From the NCBI GenBank assembly GCA_020444265.1, contig JAHLLH010000005.1:248001-312000 (forward strand): 64,000 nucleotides of DNA, in the 5' to 3' direction. The position numbers and the translations under genes were made by a program. Source of the stretch: a bacterium. GTDB taxonomy: Bacteria > Electryoneota > Electryoneia > Electryoneales > Electryoneaceae. The notes under the pieces were generated by a model, which saw only the letters and a program-made list of their open reading frames with translations, searched no databases and was not told where the DNA came from. Positions 8,902 through 18,202 of the stretch are shown piece after piece. Position 1 is the first letter of the stretch; each line of letters begins with the position of its first letter.

Positions 8902-10077
8902 TTAGGCCACCTCCTTCGCTGCGGCAACGACCTTCTCGGCCGCATCCTTGAGGTTCGTCGCGACGATGAACTTCAGGGGGCTGTTCTCCAGCATCTCGCC
9001 CGCCAGCTCGGCGTTGGTACCCGCAAGGCGCACCACGACCGGCACGTTCACCTCGAGTTCCGAATCGCTGAGCGCATCGATGATGCCCTGCGCAACACGG
9101 TCACAGCGGACAATCCCGCCGAAGATGTTGATCAGCACCGCTTTGACGTTCGCGTCGCGCATGATCAGCTTGAAGGCCGCCTTGACACGCTCCGCATTGG
9201 CACCGCCGCCCACATCGAGGAAATTGGCCGGATCGCCGCCAGAATACTTGATGATGTCCATGGTCGCCATCGCCAGACCAGCGCCGTTGACCATGCAGCC
9301 GACGTTGCCATCGAGCTTAATGAAGTTGAGGTCGTATTCGGACGCTTCGACTTCCGCCGGGTCCTCTTCATCGAAGTCACGGTATTCGACGATGTCCTTG
9401 TGACGGTACATCGCGTTGTCGTCGAAGTTGACCTTGGCGTCCAGCGCGATCACATCTCCGTCCTCGGTCAGCACGAGGGGGTTGATCTCGGCGAGGGAGG
9501 CATCGGTTTCCTTGTACATCTTGTAGAGGTTCAGGAAGAACCCGGCTGCCTTGTTGACCGCCTTGCCTTCGAGGCCGAGGGCGAAGGCCATCCGGCGTGC
9601 TTCGAACGCCTGCAAGCCGAATGCGGGATCGACACCGACCTTGACAATCTTTTCGGGGGTCTCCGCCGCGACCTTCTCGATCTCGACTCCACCCTCGGTG
9701 GAAACCATGAAGGTATCGCGCACGTTGTCACGGTCAAGCGTCAGGCCCGCGTAGAACTCTTTCGCGATCTTGCTGCCCTGCTCAACCAGGACCGTCTTGA
9801 CCTTCTGTCCTTCCGGTCCAGTCTGGTGGGTGACCAGCTGCATGCCGAGGATTTGCTCGGCGGCTGCTTTCGCCTCTTCGGGGCTTTTGACGACTTTCAC
9901 ACCGCCGCCCTTGCCACGGCCACCGGCATGAATCTGTGCCTTGACCACCACCACACCGCCGCCCAACTCACGGGCGATGGCTTCCGCCTGCTCCGGCGTC
10001 GTGGCCACCTTGCCATCCGGCACGGCCACTTTGTACGTCCGCAGCAGTTCCTTCGCCTGGTACTCGTGGATCTTCAT
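8902..10077 (-). CDS. sucC: Succinate-CoA ligase subunit beta
   Basis: 391 residues (E. coli SucC is 388). Begins with the canonical [12 protein letters not shown]. An ATP-grasp fold follows, with [16 protein letters not shown] and the Mg/nucleotide-binding EINPL around residue 197. The C-terminal ligase domain contains [10 protein letters not shown]. First gene of sucCD. The ATG at 10077 was chosen by homology; the 37 upstream in-frame codons do not resemble SucC. Confidence 0.97.
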   Translation of the reverse strand: MKIHEYQAKELLRTYKVAVPDGKVATTPEQAEAIARELGGGVVVVKAQIHAGGRGKGGGVKVVKSPEEAKAAAEQILGMQLVTHQTGPEGQKVKTVLVEQGSKIAKEFYAGLTLDRDNVRDTFMVSTEGGVEIEKVAAETPEKIVKVGVDPAFGLQAFEARRMAFALGLEGKAVNKAAGFFLNLYKMYKETDASLAEINPLVLTEDGDVIALDAKVNFDDNAMYRHKDIVEYRDFDEEDPAEVEASEYDLNFIKLDGNVGCMVNGAGLAMATMDIIKYSGGDPANFLDVGGGANAERVKAAFKLIMRDANVKAVLINIFGGIVRCDRVAQGIIDALSDSELEVNVPVVVRLAGTNAELAGEMLENSPLKFIVATNLKDAAEKVVAAAKEVA

Positions 10078-10410
10078 CCAGGAACCCCCGGGTGTAGGAT
10101 TGGATTCTGTAGGAAGCATTTCCAGCCAACCATGAACCTCAGGTGTAACAGGAGCTCGGGGCACAAGGTTTGGCAGAGAACGTTCCATTCTTTTCGTATG
10201 AAGCCAAAGATAAGCCGTGTGAAGCGGAAATGGGATTCAGGCTCCGCTCCGCGAGCGGAGGGGAGACAGCAGGTTGGGCAAATGGCCACTGTAGTTGGCG
10301 GTTCGCCGAAAGTATGTTTTCCCTAACGAATACCGAAAACGGAATGTTCTGTTGTAATTCTGATGATTTCGAGTTGTATCTTGGGGCTGGAAAACCAAAC
10401 ACATGCAGGA
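10078..10410. other. Divergent intergenic region between sucC and the 7TM receptor gene
   Basis: Must contain promoters for both directions, but I find no confident -35/-10 pair. A stem CTCCGCTC/GAGCGGAG (10242-10260) is the only clear secondary structure. No coding sequence is apparent. Confidence 0.4.
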
Positions 10411-12036
10411 ATGATGCACGTAACCGCTTTCCAAGGATCGTCTCTTCGGAGGCCCTTCCTCTGCTTCTTCAGCCTCCTGACATTTGCCTTCTTCCTCCTC
10501 CCTGCGCAGCCCCTCTTCGCGCAGGAGCAGGGCGAGGAACCACCTCGTACGGTCACCCTGAGTCTGGACCGTCTCCCCCCCGGCCAACCCTACCTCCCCT
10601 TGATGCGTGGCTGGTTGTTCCAAGAGGGGGACAACCCCGCCCGGGCGGAACCGGCTTTTCCTGACTCAGCATGGGTGCAACGGATGCCTTTCATGGTGGA
10701 GCCGGAAGAAGAGTGGGAGCAGGGCACAGCCTGGTGGAGAATGCACTTCACCCTTGATTCAAGTTTGGCACACGATCAACTCTCAATGATCTACATGGTC
10801 TACGGGGCGATGGAAGTCTACCTCGATGGCAAGTTGCTGCTGCGTGAGGGGGAATTCGGCGAGGGAGGTGGTTTCAAAGAGGGGCGGATTGTCTATTTCC
10901 CACCTCCGCTCGAAGTGCCATCCGGACTGACCGGGGAGCACGTGCTCGCGATTCGTACCAATCGTGGCCCCGACCCCAGCTGGATGCGTCTGCAGGACCT
11001 GCCTACCGGAGCAGGGTTCGTGCTGGGGCTGGGGCAGACCAATGAGCTACTGACGAGCTATGCGAAGATGTTCAAACTGAGCCGTCCCTACATCTTCCTT
11101 GCTGGTCTGATTGCCGCCACAGGCGTGTTGGCGCTCATCCTCTTCTTCCTGTTGCCCTCTTTTCGGGCTGGACTCTATTTCGGTCTTTTCGGGGTGATCA
11201 CCTCGCTCTATACGATGTTCTGGTTGAGCCTGGAAACCGATCTGCCCTTGCGCATCCTCCCAATCTGGCATGCTGCATCGGAAGGGGTGTTTATTGCCAG
11301 CCTTACCCTGATCAGTCTCTTTTTACAAGCGACTTTCCGCAAGCGGAACAACCTCCTGATCCTGGTTCCGCTAGGATTGGCTGTCGTCGGTCTGACCGCC
11401 TCGCTGATGATGCGTCAAGACCTTTCGCTCTACTATTACCTGCCCTACATCATCAGCATCGGCTGGACCCTGATCGGTGCCTTGCGTCGGAAGGATCCGG
11501 ATGCCTTGATCGCCACCTTCGGATTCGGCCTGCTGTTGGTCGGCCTGCTTTACGATGTAATGCTGGACACAGGCCTGATCGGCGAGCTGCTGGACTACAA
11601 CCTCGTCTTTGGCCTTACCTACCCCTGGCCAGCGGTGGCGATGATTGTCCTGTTGGCACGTCAATTCTCACGTCTTGCCCTTGAGGCGGAGCGCAGGGAA
11701 CGTGAAGCGCTTGCACTCCGCGCGCAGATGGAGCATTCACGTCTTGAAACGGTCCAGCAATTGTCCAAGGCGGTTGCCCATGAGTTCAACAGTCCTCTTG
11801 CCATTCTACAGGGTTATCTCGAACTGATCCGCCAGGATGACATTACCCTCGACAAGAAGTTCGAGTATGTGGATCGTCTCCCGAACCAGGTAAACCGGCT
11901 GAAGGATCTCGTGCGAAAATTGATGCGTCTGCGTACTCTTGACGAGGTCGACTATGCGGCAGGGATCAAGATGCTCGATTTGCACGGGCCACATCGTCAG
12001 GAAGATCATGATCAGGAACTTGACGAAAAGTCTTGA
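10411..12036 (+). CDS. 7TM receptor with HisKA helix but no ATPase domain
   Basis: About 541 residues. A signal peptide ends near LFAQEQ. Residues ~35-205 form an extracytoplasmic beta-sandwich resembling 7TMR-DISM or galactose-binding modules. Seven hydrophobic segments follow (~residues 220-440). Then come a charged coiled coil (EAERREREALALRAQ) and a HisKA H-box, AVAHEFNSPL, near residue 470. The protein stops ~70 residues later with no HATPase_c N, G1 or G2 boxes. An intrinsic terminator sits 5 bp downstream, so the missing domain is not simply in the next frame. It may be a partner for another kinase. The start at 10411 or 10414 is preferred over ATG 10363 because AGGA is adjacent. Confidence 0.72.
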   Translation: MMHVTAFQGSSLRRPFLCFFSLLTFAFFLLPAQPLFAQEQGEEPPRTVTLSLDRLPPGQPYLPLMRGWLFQEGDNPARAEPAFPDSAWVQRMPFMVEPEEEWEQGTAWWRMHFTLDSSLAHDQLSMIYMVYGAMEVYLDGKLLLREGEFGEGGGFKEGRIVYFPPPLEVPSGLTGEHVLAIRTNRGPDPSWMRLQDLPTGAGFVLGLGQTNELLTSYAKMFKLSRPYIFLAGLIAATGVLALILFFLLPSFRAGLYFGLFGVITSLYTMFWLSLETDLPLRILPIWHAASEGVFIASLTLISLFLQATFRKRNNLLILVPLGLAVVGLTASLMMRQDLSLYYYLPYIISIGWTLIGALRRKDPDALIATFGFGLLLVGLLYDVMLDTGLIGELLDYNLVFGLTYPWPAVAMIVLLARQFSRLALEAERREREALALRAQMEHSRLETVQQLSKAVAHEFNSPLAILQGYLELIRQDDITLDKKFEYVDRLPNQVNRLKDLVRKLMRLRTLDEVDYAAGIKMLDLHGPHRQEDHDQELDEKS

Positions 12037-12041
12037 GATAA

Positions 12042-12071
12042 AAACGGCGCCTTGACATCAAGGCGCCGTTT
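12042..12071. terminator. Bidirectional intrinsic terminator between convergent genes
   Basis: 14-bp perfect stem (AAACGGCGCCTTGA and complement) with a 2-nt loop, A-rich on the left and T-rich on the right. It lies between the stop codons of the receptor gene (plus) and the propeller gene (minus). Confidence 0.9.
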
Positions 12072-12090
12072 CAATCCTGCTGAAACCTGA

Positions 12091-14391
12091 TTACTGCAAA
12101 CGGATCACTTTCCGTACCTGACTGCCCTGATTCGTCCTCAAGCGTACGAAATAGACCCCGCTCGCCATCGACTCCGCATGCCAGTTTATCGTATGAGAAC
12201 CGGCAGTTGCCTCTCCTTCAAAGATGGTGTCCACCATGCGTCCCTGAAGATCATAGACATGCATGCTGACATGCCCCGGAGCGGACAAACGGAAGGTGAG
12301 GTTTGTTGATGGGTTAAAGGGATTCGGCCAAGCGGGGCGTAGCTCGAACCCACCAGGCAGAACGACCTGCTCCTCATCGTGCTCGGGTAGATCATTGATG
12401 AAGCCGCCACGAATCCAGACCCCCTTCGAATGGGTCGCAATCGCAAGCAGGGTGTCGCTACTCATCGTGAAGTCGATGGTCCTCCAATCGATATCGATTG
12501 GCATATCGACATGGGTCCAGGGGTTCCCAGGTCCTATACGATGGTAGAGGTCCTCGCCGCGGATCAAGGCGTACAATCCTTCTTCAGACACACCGTCACT
12601 CAAGATGCCGCCCATCGTCCTCCCGGCAGTACAGCGCGGAACAAATTGCGAGCCCATCGAGGACCAGGTCTCTCCTCCATTCTGAGTCTCGTAGACATTG
12701 TTGGGGACAGACATCACCATTCGGTCGGGGTCAATCCTGTCGGCGAGCAAGCCGGTGGCTATTGACGGGATGTCAATGAATTCCGGTGATTCATCCTGCG
12801 GATAGTAACGCAGCATCACCTCACCCGCGATAAGCAGGGTGCCGTCTGCAGCGAAATCGAGGTGAGATTCTGTGGACATCTCCCAATTGAACGCCTCTGT
12901 CCAGCTCGATCCATCGTCCAGGCTGTAGCTCGCGGTTTGCGGGTCACCATCGAACGCCTGCACGGCCCAGAGGGTGTCCTCGTTCGCATACCCCAGCTTG
13001 ATACCATGACCGATCCCCGGAAGCTGGGTCAGTTCCTGCAACGGGCCCTCGCCACGAAAAAGTCCGCCATCCGTCGCAAAGAGAACCGTATCACCTCCCG
13101 GCTTTTCCGTCACATCCCAAGTTGGGACGGCGGTCATGCGTGTCCAGTGGTTGCCATCATCCACCGTTCCCCACGCCCCGCCGACACCGAAGGCATACCA
13201 GACATGCGCCAGGTTGGGGCTGGCTTTGACACGATCAATGCGCGCATTCCGAAGGCCGAGATCCTGCCACTCGATCGTGCTGCCGGCCGTCGTGCTGAGC
13301 GCCACACCGTACTTCGACCCGAAGAAAACCACATCATCCATGCCAGGGACCGGGTAAACGACCTTCTGGTAATTGGGACGTGGGAAGAGCGCTGCATCAA
13401 CATCGTATGTGAGGTCATCCCACTGGGCGACGGTTCCGGACTCGGGAAGGAGAATATCCTGGTAGTTTATAGATCGGTCCGCATCATACCCGATCAGCCG
13501 ACCATCCGTTTTGAACTCAACCCATTGGGTGTTCAGGCTGCCCTCAACCAAGGGCAGTTGGCTGAAGTCATCACGAGTATAGAAGAGACCAGATTCAACC
13601 TCGGTTGATCCGATTCCTGCCCAGACCCCCTCTTCCAGAGGGCTCGCTACAAGTTGAAGGACTGTCGGAACATCCTCGTTGACCGGCGCCCAGTTCAGGC
13701 CGGCATCGAAGGTTTCATAGATCCCGCAATCCACACCCACTGCAGCATTGATCGCACCGTACATCAGCACATGGACGGGATCAAACGGGTCAACCGTAAA
13801 CCCGAGCACCCCCTGATAGGGCTGTTCTTCCCAAATGAAACCACCGGTGTTGGTCACATAGAGCTTGTTACCAGCCTGCTGTGATGAGCCGATGAACATC
13901 ATGCAGTCGGTGTCACCGGGAAGCATCCAGACCTGACGGATTTCCATTAAATCGTTGCTGCCGTCGAAGATGATTTCGAACGTCTCGCCGCCGTCCTGTG
14001 AGAATTGGAGACGGTACCCCAGGCCGACAAGGATGATATCCGAATCACCGGTCATGGTGGCAACATCATGGACGATTGGGTAATCGCCCCCCCAGACGGT
14101 GACCTGCTCGCTGTAGTCATCTTCGGGGGAACGCGGGATGGTCTGTGCCCATTGCGGGAGGCCGGGTGCGAATCGCTGCCACACCTCTCCATCGATATCA
14201 CGTATGTAGAGCCCATCAAAACGGGTCCCGAGAATCACCTTGCTCGAGTCCCACGCCGCCACTTCAATCGTGGTGACATCTGCACCATAGGGTCCGTTCG
14301 AGTGCCACTGCTGGGCAAGAGCTGGTGCTGTGTATAAAAAAATGCTCGTGAGCAGGACTCCGAGCATCCAACTTATTCGCAAATTGAGCAT
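12091..14391 (-). CDS. Secreted Asp-box/sortilin-like beta-propeller protein with sorting tail
   Basis: 766 residues. Signal peptide: MLNLRISWMLGVLLTS then APALAQ. The body carries repeated Asp-box type turns (SQDGGETF, NGGETWSSMG, SLDDGSSW), as in BNR, sortilin and YCF48 propellers. The last ~85 residues are a sorting-type domain (PAWPNPFNPSTNLTF, MHVYDLQGRMVDT, GVYFVRLRTN). It is probably exported and surface-displayed. It is a paralogue of the next gene, with the same architecture and length. Start taken at 14391, with GGAG 6 nt upstream; 25 further in-frame codons lie upstream. Confidence 0.82.
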   Translation of the reverse strand: MLNLRISWMLGVLLTSIFLYTAPALAQQWHSNGPYGADVTTIEVAAWDSSKVILGTRFDGLYIRDIDGEVWQRFAPGLPQWAQTIPRSPEDDYSEQVTVWGGDYPIVHDVATMTGDSDIILVGLGYRLQFSQDGGETFEIIFDGSNDLMEIRQVWMLPGDTDCMMFIGSSQQAGNKLYVTNTGGFIWEEQPYQGVLGFTVDPFDPVHVLMYGAINAAVGVDCGIYETFDAGLNWAPVNEDVPTVLQLVASPLEEGVWAGIGSTEVESGLFYTRDDFSQLPLVEGSLNTQWVEFKTDGRLIGYDADRSINYQDILLPESGTVAQWDDLTYDVDAALFPRPNYQKVVYPVPGMDDVVFFGSKYGVALSTTAGSTIEWQDLGLRNARIDRVKASPNLAHVWYAFGVGGAWGTVDDGNHWTRMTAVPTWDVTEKPGGDTVLFATDGGLFRGEGPLQELTQLPGIGHGIKLGYANEDTLWAVQAFDGDPQTASYSLDDGSSWTEAFNWEMSTESHLDFAADGTLLIAGEVMLRYYPQDESPEFIDIPSIATGLLADRIDPDRMVMSVPNNVYETQNGGETWSSMGSQFVPRCTAGRTMGGILSDGVSEEGLYALIRGEDLYHRIGPGNPWTHVDMPIDIDWRTIDFTMSSDTLLAIATHSKGVWIRGGFINDLPEHDEEQVVLPGGFELRPAWPNPFNPSTNLTFRLSAPGHVSMHVYDLQGRMVDTIFEGEATAGSHTINWHAESMASGVYFVRLRTNQGSQVRKVIRLQ

Positions 14392-14478
14392 GCTGTTCTC
14401 CGATCCGTTCCCGTTCTGGCGTTCACCGTGCTGCAGCAAATCAGGTTTGAAGATAGCCAAATCCACCTAAAAAAGAAA

Positions 14479-14498
14479 ACCGGCGCAGGAGCGCCGGT
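14479..14498 (-). terminator. Intrinsic terminator of the second propeller gene
   Basis: ACCGGCGC / GCGCCGGT stem with an AGGA loop, extended by A/T pairs and followed on the minus strand by TTTTCTTTTTT, about 20 bp beyond the stop codon at 14518. Confidence 0.85.
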
Positions 14499-14517
14499 GT
14501 TTTCTTCCGAATTACGG

Positions 14518-16851
14518 TCATTTCAGACGCGCAATTTTCTGGATCTGGTGCCTTCCTTCCACCTCAAGGCGGACGAAGTAGATGCCGCTGGCGAGGGCTG
14601 GATCATTCCATTCGACCTGGTGGCTGCCAGGTGAATAGGTTCCTTGTGCTAACTGTGTGACTAGTTGGCCTCGTGGGTTGTAGACGGCTAGCGCTATCTC
14701 GGCAGTCTGACCGAGAAGAAATCGGATTCGTGTCGAGGGGTTAAATGGATTGGGCCAGGGTGGCAGCAGCGTGAATTCGTCCGGCAAGCAGGCAATGGGC
14801 ACATCTTCGACATCCAGCGTCACCTGGTATTTCCAGATACCATTGGTCAGGCTGGAGACATAGAGGCTACCATCAGGCCAGGTCTCAATCCCCGTGGGCC
14901 AGGGAATCTCATCCGCAGAAAAAATCGTCCACTCGTCGTCCTGAGAGTTTTGACGATAGATGGTATCGCCTGCCAGTGCATAGAGGCCATCTCCATCCCA
15001 GGTTCGTGCAAGATCGGTAATGTTCGATTCGAAATCGATTCCACCATTTCCAGGCAACCAGCTGCTTGATGCGAAATCGAATCGCCTTACCCGATTTCCC
15101 TGCGCGATCACCATTCTCCCCACCGGATCACCGTCTGCGAGAAATGCTGTGACCTCCCTGCCATCCGGTACCGCGAAGGTCGTCTCCTCGGATTCAACGT
15201 CCACTTTCAGATGAATGGTCTGCTCCGAAGCAGCGAGAGCGGCACCGTCCGCACGGAATCCGCCGTACACATAACGTTCATCAGGTTCTATGTCGAACTC
15301 TACCCAGGATTCACCGCCGTCAAAACTGAGGTTACACAATGGGAGGCGGAATGAGCCAAAGAGGATATGCTCTGACTGCTGCTGATCGATCGCAACGATG
15401 CCGTATCGTGCGTTTTGATTCGAGATCGTCTCCCAATGAAGCCCCTGGTCAGTCGATTTACGTAGCGTATCATTGAGAACCATATACAGCGTACCATCGT
15501 TTGCAACCACACCGCTGAAAGAGTACATGGCTGACAAAATCTTCCAGGGATTATTCCCCGACTTGAGAAACACACCATTCAGTCCAAAACTCAACGAATG
15601 CTCTACGCCATTGCTGCCGGCAATACTCAGCCCCAGGCTGTGAGCCTTGAGAAAGCCTTCATTGTGAGGAAGGAAAGACTCCCCAGCATCGTCGCTGAAA
15701 AACACACCTGATGCGGTCGCGAGATACAACCCTCCACCGCCAGACCCCGCCCAGACTCCATCATAGATTGTTGGTGGTATTCCAAGAAGAGCGTCGATCT
15801 CGATCAGGGTATGATCTATGTTGACCTCATCGCCAATTGGTTCGATCCGGAACATACCGGGCGCGTCGGGATAAAACAGGTTATCGGTGCCCGCAAAACC
15901 TGTCCCGTTTGGGGCAAATGCTGACCAATAGTAGGTAGCCTGGTTGTATCCTTCAGAATCCTCACTTTCCACCGGAGACCATGAGCTTCCAGCATCCCTG
16001 CTCAGGAAGTAGCGCGACCCCGTTTCTGGAAAGGAGTTCGACGAGCATGCAGCCATAAGGAGTACGTCAGGATCGACAGGTGAGGGACGTACATCGAACG
16101 TACTGTAGTTTTCGTAAGATTGGCCTGAACCATCCCATGTTTCACCAGCATCCAAGCTGAGCAGGAAGCTGCCCTCGACACCATCAAGAACACCCCTGGC
16201 GAGCACCCCATCCTCATAAAAGGGATGATCCTGAAAGTTCATCAGGTAGAGGTCCGTTTGCTCCCAGTGGAGTCCGTTGTCGCCACTCCAGTAGGTATAG
16301 TCAATGTCGCCACTAGCATGTGCCCAGAGTGTGTCCGGATGGCTTGAGGAACGCCAAAGGCTTTTAATGTTGATAACATCATCCAGACCAGTGTTCCGCA
16401 ACTCCCAACTTTCGCCGTTATCAGAGCTGAAAAAAAGTTGGGTGCCAGTCCCCATGTTCGACCCTTCTTCCGATACCTGGCACCAGACCCACAGTTCGTT
16501 TGGCCTCGAAGCACAAGTCTCGACTCCTGCAATGGGCAAATACCAGCCCAGGCGAACATCGATGTACTTAAACGATGGACTACTTCTTTGCGGATAATAG
16601 TTATCCGAATAGGATGCTGGATAGAGGGGTAGACCCGTGCCAATAAAACGCCAGGCTTCACTCGAATTGTCCCGCGTGTACAGACCACCGTTCCACAGTC
16701 CTGCATACAGTACATCTGAATCCCAATCTGCTTTTTCGATACAGTTTACCCAGGCAGTGGGCGGACCAATGTGAGCAGGTTGAGCTTGCAGGGCGGAAAC
16801 AACCAGCAGGGCGAGGGTAATCGACAGAACAACATGATATCGAGTATTCAT
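14518..16851 (-). CDS. Secreted Asp-box beta-propeller protein with sorting tail (paralogue)
   Basis: 777 residues. Signal peptide: NTRYHVVLSITLALLVVSA then LQAQ. At least four Asp-box turns are visible (SSDNGESWE, SLDAGETWD, SRDAGSSWS, STDQGLHWE), giving one or two propellers. The sorting-type tail PPWPNPFNPSTRIRF, ALAVYNPRGQLV ends in GIYFVRLEVE. Tandem with its paralogue, but with its own terminator, so each is probably a separate unit. The ligand is unknown. Confidence 0.82.
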   Translation of the reverse strand: MNTRYHVVLSITLALLVVSALQAQPAHIGPPTAWVNCIEKADWDSDVLYAGLWNGGLYTRDNSSEAWRFIGTGLPLYPASYSDNYYPQRSSPSFKYIDVRLGWYLPIAGVETCASRPNELWVWCQVSEEGSNMGTGTQLFFSSDNGESWELRNTGLDDVINIKSLWRSSSHPDTLWAHASGDIDYTYWSGDNGLHWEQTDLYLMNFQDHPFYEDGVLARGVLDGVEGSFLLSLDAGETWDGSGQSYENYSTFDVRPSPVDPDVLLMAACSSNSFPETGSRYFLSRDAGSSWSPVESEDSEGYNQATYYWSAFAPNGTGFAGTDNLFYPDAPGMFRIEPIGDEVNIDHTLIEIDALLGIPPTIYDGVWAGSGGGGLYLATASGVFFSDDAGESFLPHNEGFLKAHSLGLSIAGSNGVEHSLSFGLNGVFLKSGNNPWKILSAMYSFSGVVANDGTLYMVLNDTLRKSTDQGLHWETISNQNARYGIVAIDQQQSEHILFGSFRLPLCNLSFDGGESWVEFDIEPDERYVYGGFRADGAALAASEQTIHLKVDVESEETTFAVPDGREVTAFLADGDPVGRMVIAQGNRVRRFDFASSSWLPGNGGIDFESNITDLARTWDGDGLYALAGDTIYRQNSQDDEWTIFSADEIPWPTGIETWPDGSLYVSSLTNGIWKYQVTLDVEDVPIACLPDEFTLLPPWPNPFNPSTRIRFLLGQTAEIALAVYNPRGQLVTQLAQGTYSPGSHQVEWNDPALASGIYFVRLEVEGRHQIQKIARLK

Positions 16852-17167
16852 AATGGCTCCGGCAATGTAATTGCGGGGTAATTACCAGAAGATACATCAG
16901 AGTCAAAACGATACCAAACCGCACTTGAGCGATAGTCCATACGATGTTTCAATTGCGAGACAGCAGCCTTTTGGTCCTGTTTGAACAGGACTCATACTCC
17001 TGCCAAAAACGAATGAGCAGAACCTTTTCTGCGTGGCGAATTCACCTCACGAACGCCCAGAAAACCGGTACGATGTACAACACCAAGATATACATCGAGG
17101 GATACCCACCACATAAAAAGGCTGGTACAACGTATGTACCAGCCTTTTTATGTGGTATCTATCGTGC
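16852..17167. other. Intergenic region upstream of the second propeller gene
   Basis: Apart from the terminator at 17108-17156 I see no gene and no confident promoter. Somewhat richer in A+T than the flanking genes. Confidence 0.4.
17108..17156. terminator. Very long intrinsic terminator downstream of arcC
   Basis: 22-bp perfect stem (ACCACATAAAAAGGCTGG... and complement) with a 5-nt loop. The AAAAAG/CTTTTT block inside the stem gives a T-tract in both directions. It begins 12 bp after the arcC stop codon. Confidence 0.88.
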
Positions 17168-18124
17168 CTAGTCCGGAACAATCGTTGTCCCGCCTTTTCC
17201 CGCGATGGCCTCCGCGACATGGTCGAGGTCGGTGATGATGACTCGCTTCCCGCCTTTTTCGAGGAACTGGATCGCGGCCTGCACTTTCGGCCCCATGCTG
17301 CCGGCCTGGAAGTGACCGATGGCATGGTAGTCTTTTGCTTCGGATACCGTCATCCGGTCCAGATCCACCTGGTCAGCACGACCATAGTTGAGGGCCACCT
17401 TTTCGACGGCGGTCAGAATCAGCAGATCATCCGCACCGATTCGGTTGCCCAGGACTGCAGAGGCACGGTCCTTATCGATGACGGCATCGACCCCTTCGAG
17501 GTGACCATTCTCATCCTTGTAGGTCGGCACACCACCGCCCCCGACCGCGATCACCACATAACCACTGTCGAGCAGGAAACGGATTGCATCGGCATTGAGA
17601 ATGTCGAGTGGCTCAGGGGATCCTACCACTCGACGGAGTCCACCTCTTCCACGATCCTTCTTTACTGTCCAGCCACGTTCCTCAGCCAAGCGGTACGCCT
17701 CGTACTCCGGGTAGGTCGAGCCGACAAACTTGGTCGGGTTCTCGAGTGAAGGATCATCCTTGGAAACGAGAACCTGGCTGACGAGCGAGACAACCGATTT
17801 CTCGATGTGATCATCCTTAAACCGATTCATTAAAGACTGTTCGATCATGTAGCCCATCCACCCTTCGGTGGAAGCAACAAGAACGCCCAGAGGCTGCTCC
17901 GGCGCCTGGCCACGAGCCGCTTCGACACGGATCAGCTCATAACCGACCTGGGGACCGTTGCCGTGTGTGATGACAACATCGTACCCCGCTTGGATCACCG
18001 AGAGGATACCGCTCATCGAGCGGCGAGTCTGGGCGAATTGTGTGTGGATGGTCTCGCGCTGGTCGGGGTTGGAAATGGCGTTGCCCCCGAGGGCGACGAC
18101 AGCGGTTTTCCGTTTTTCAGACAT
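17168..18124 (-). CDS. arcC: Carbamate kinase
   Basis: 318 residues, the normal length. Catalyses carbamoyl phosphate + ADP to carbamate + ATP, usually at the end of arginine, agmatine or purine degradation. Amino-acid-kinase fold: VVALGGNAIS at the N-terminus, ITHGNGPQVG, AVGGGGVPTY, GVDAVIDKDRASAVL, and MGPKVQAAI for the nucleotide site. No ornithine carbamoyltransferase or arginine deiminase gene is adjacent. Its partner here is the cDPGS-like gene 78 bp upstream, which raises the question of its carbamoyl-phosphate source. Confidence 0.95.
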   Translation of the reverse strand: MSEKRKTAVVALGGNAISNPDQRETIHTQFAQTRRSMSGILSVIQAGYDVVITHGNGPQVGYELIRVEAARGQAPEQPLGVLVASTEGWMGYMIEQSLMNRFKDDHIEKSVVSLVSQVLVSKDDPSLENPTKFVGSTYPEYEAYRLAEERGWTVKKDRGRGGLRRVVGSPEPLDILNADAIRFLLDSGYVVIAVGGGGVPTYKDENGHLEGVDAVIDKDRASAVLGNRIGADDLLILTAVEKVALNYGRADQVDLDRMTVSEAKDYHAIGHFQAGSMGPKVQAAIQFLEKGGKRVIITDLDHVAEAIAGKGGTTIVPD

Positions 18125-18150
18125 GCTGCCTCACTTCAAGAGAATCAAAC

Positions 18151-18180
18151 GGGGCTGCGGTGCACAGGCACCACAGCCCC
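18151..18180 (-). terminator. Hairpin between the cDPGS-like gene and arcC
   Basis: GGGGCTG/CAGCCCC and GGTGC/GCACC stem blocks with one mismatch and a 4-nt loop, then GTTTGATT on the minus strand. It may be a leaky terminator or processing site that sets arcC below the upstream gene. Confidence 0.6.
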
Positions 18181-18202
18181 AAGATAGTCGAACAAGGTCG
18201 GC

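Noticed and set aside
7888-10326. 812-codon plus-strand open frame
   Set aside because: Antisense to sucD-sucC, whose products are unmistakable. The frame reads like a codon-bias shadow, with no domain or ribosome binding site.
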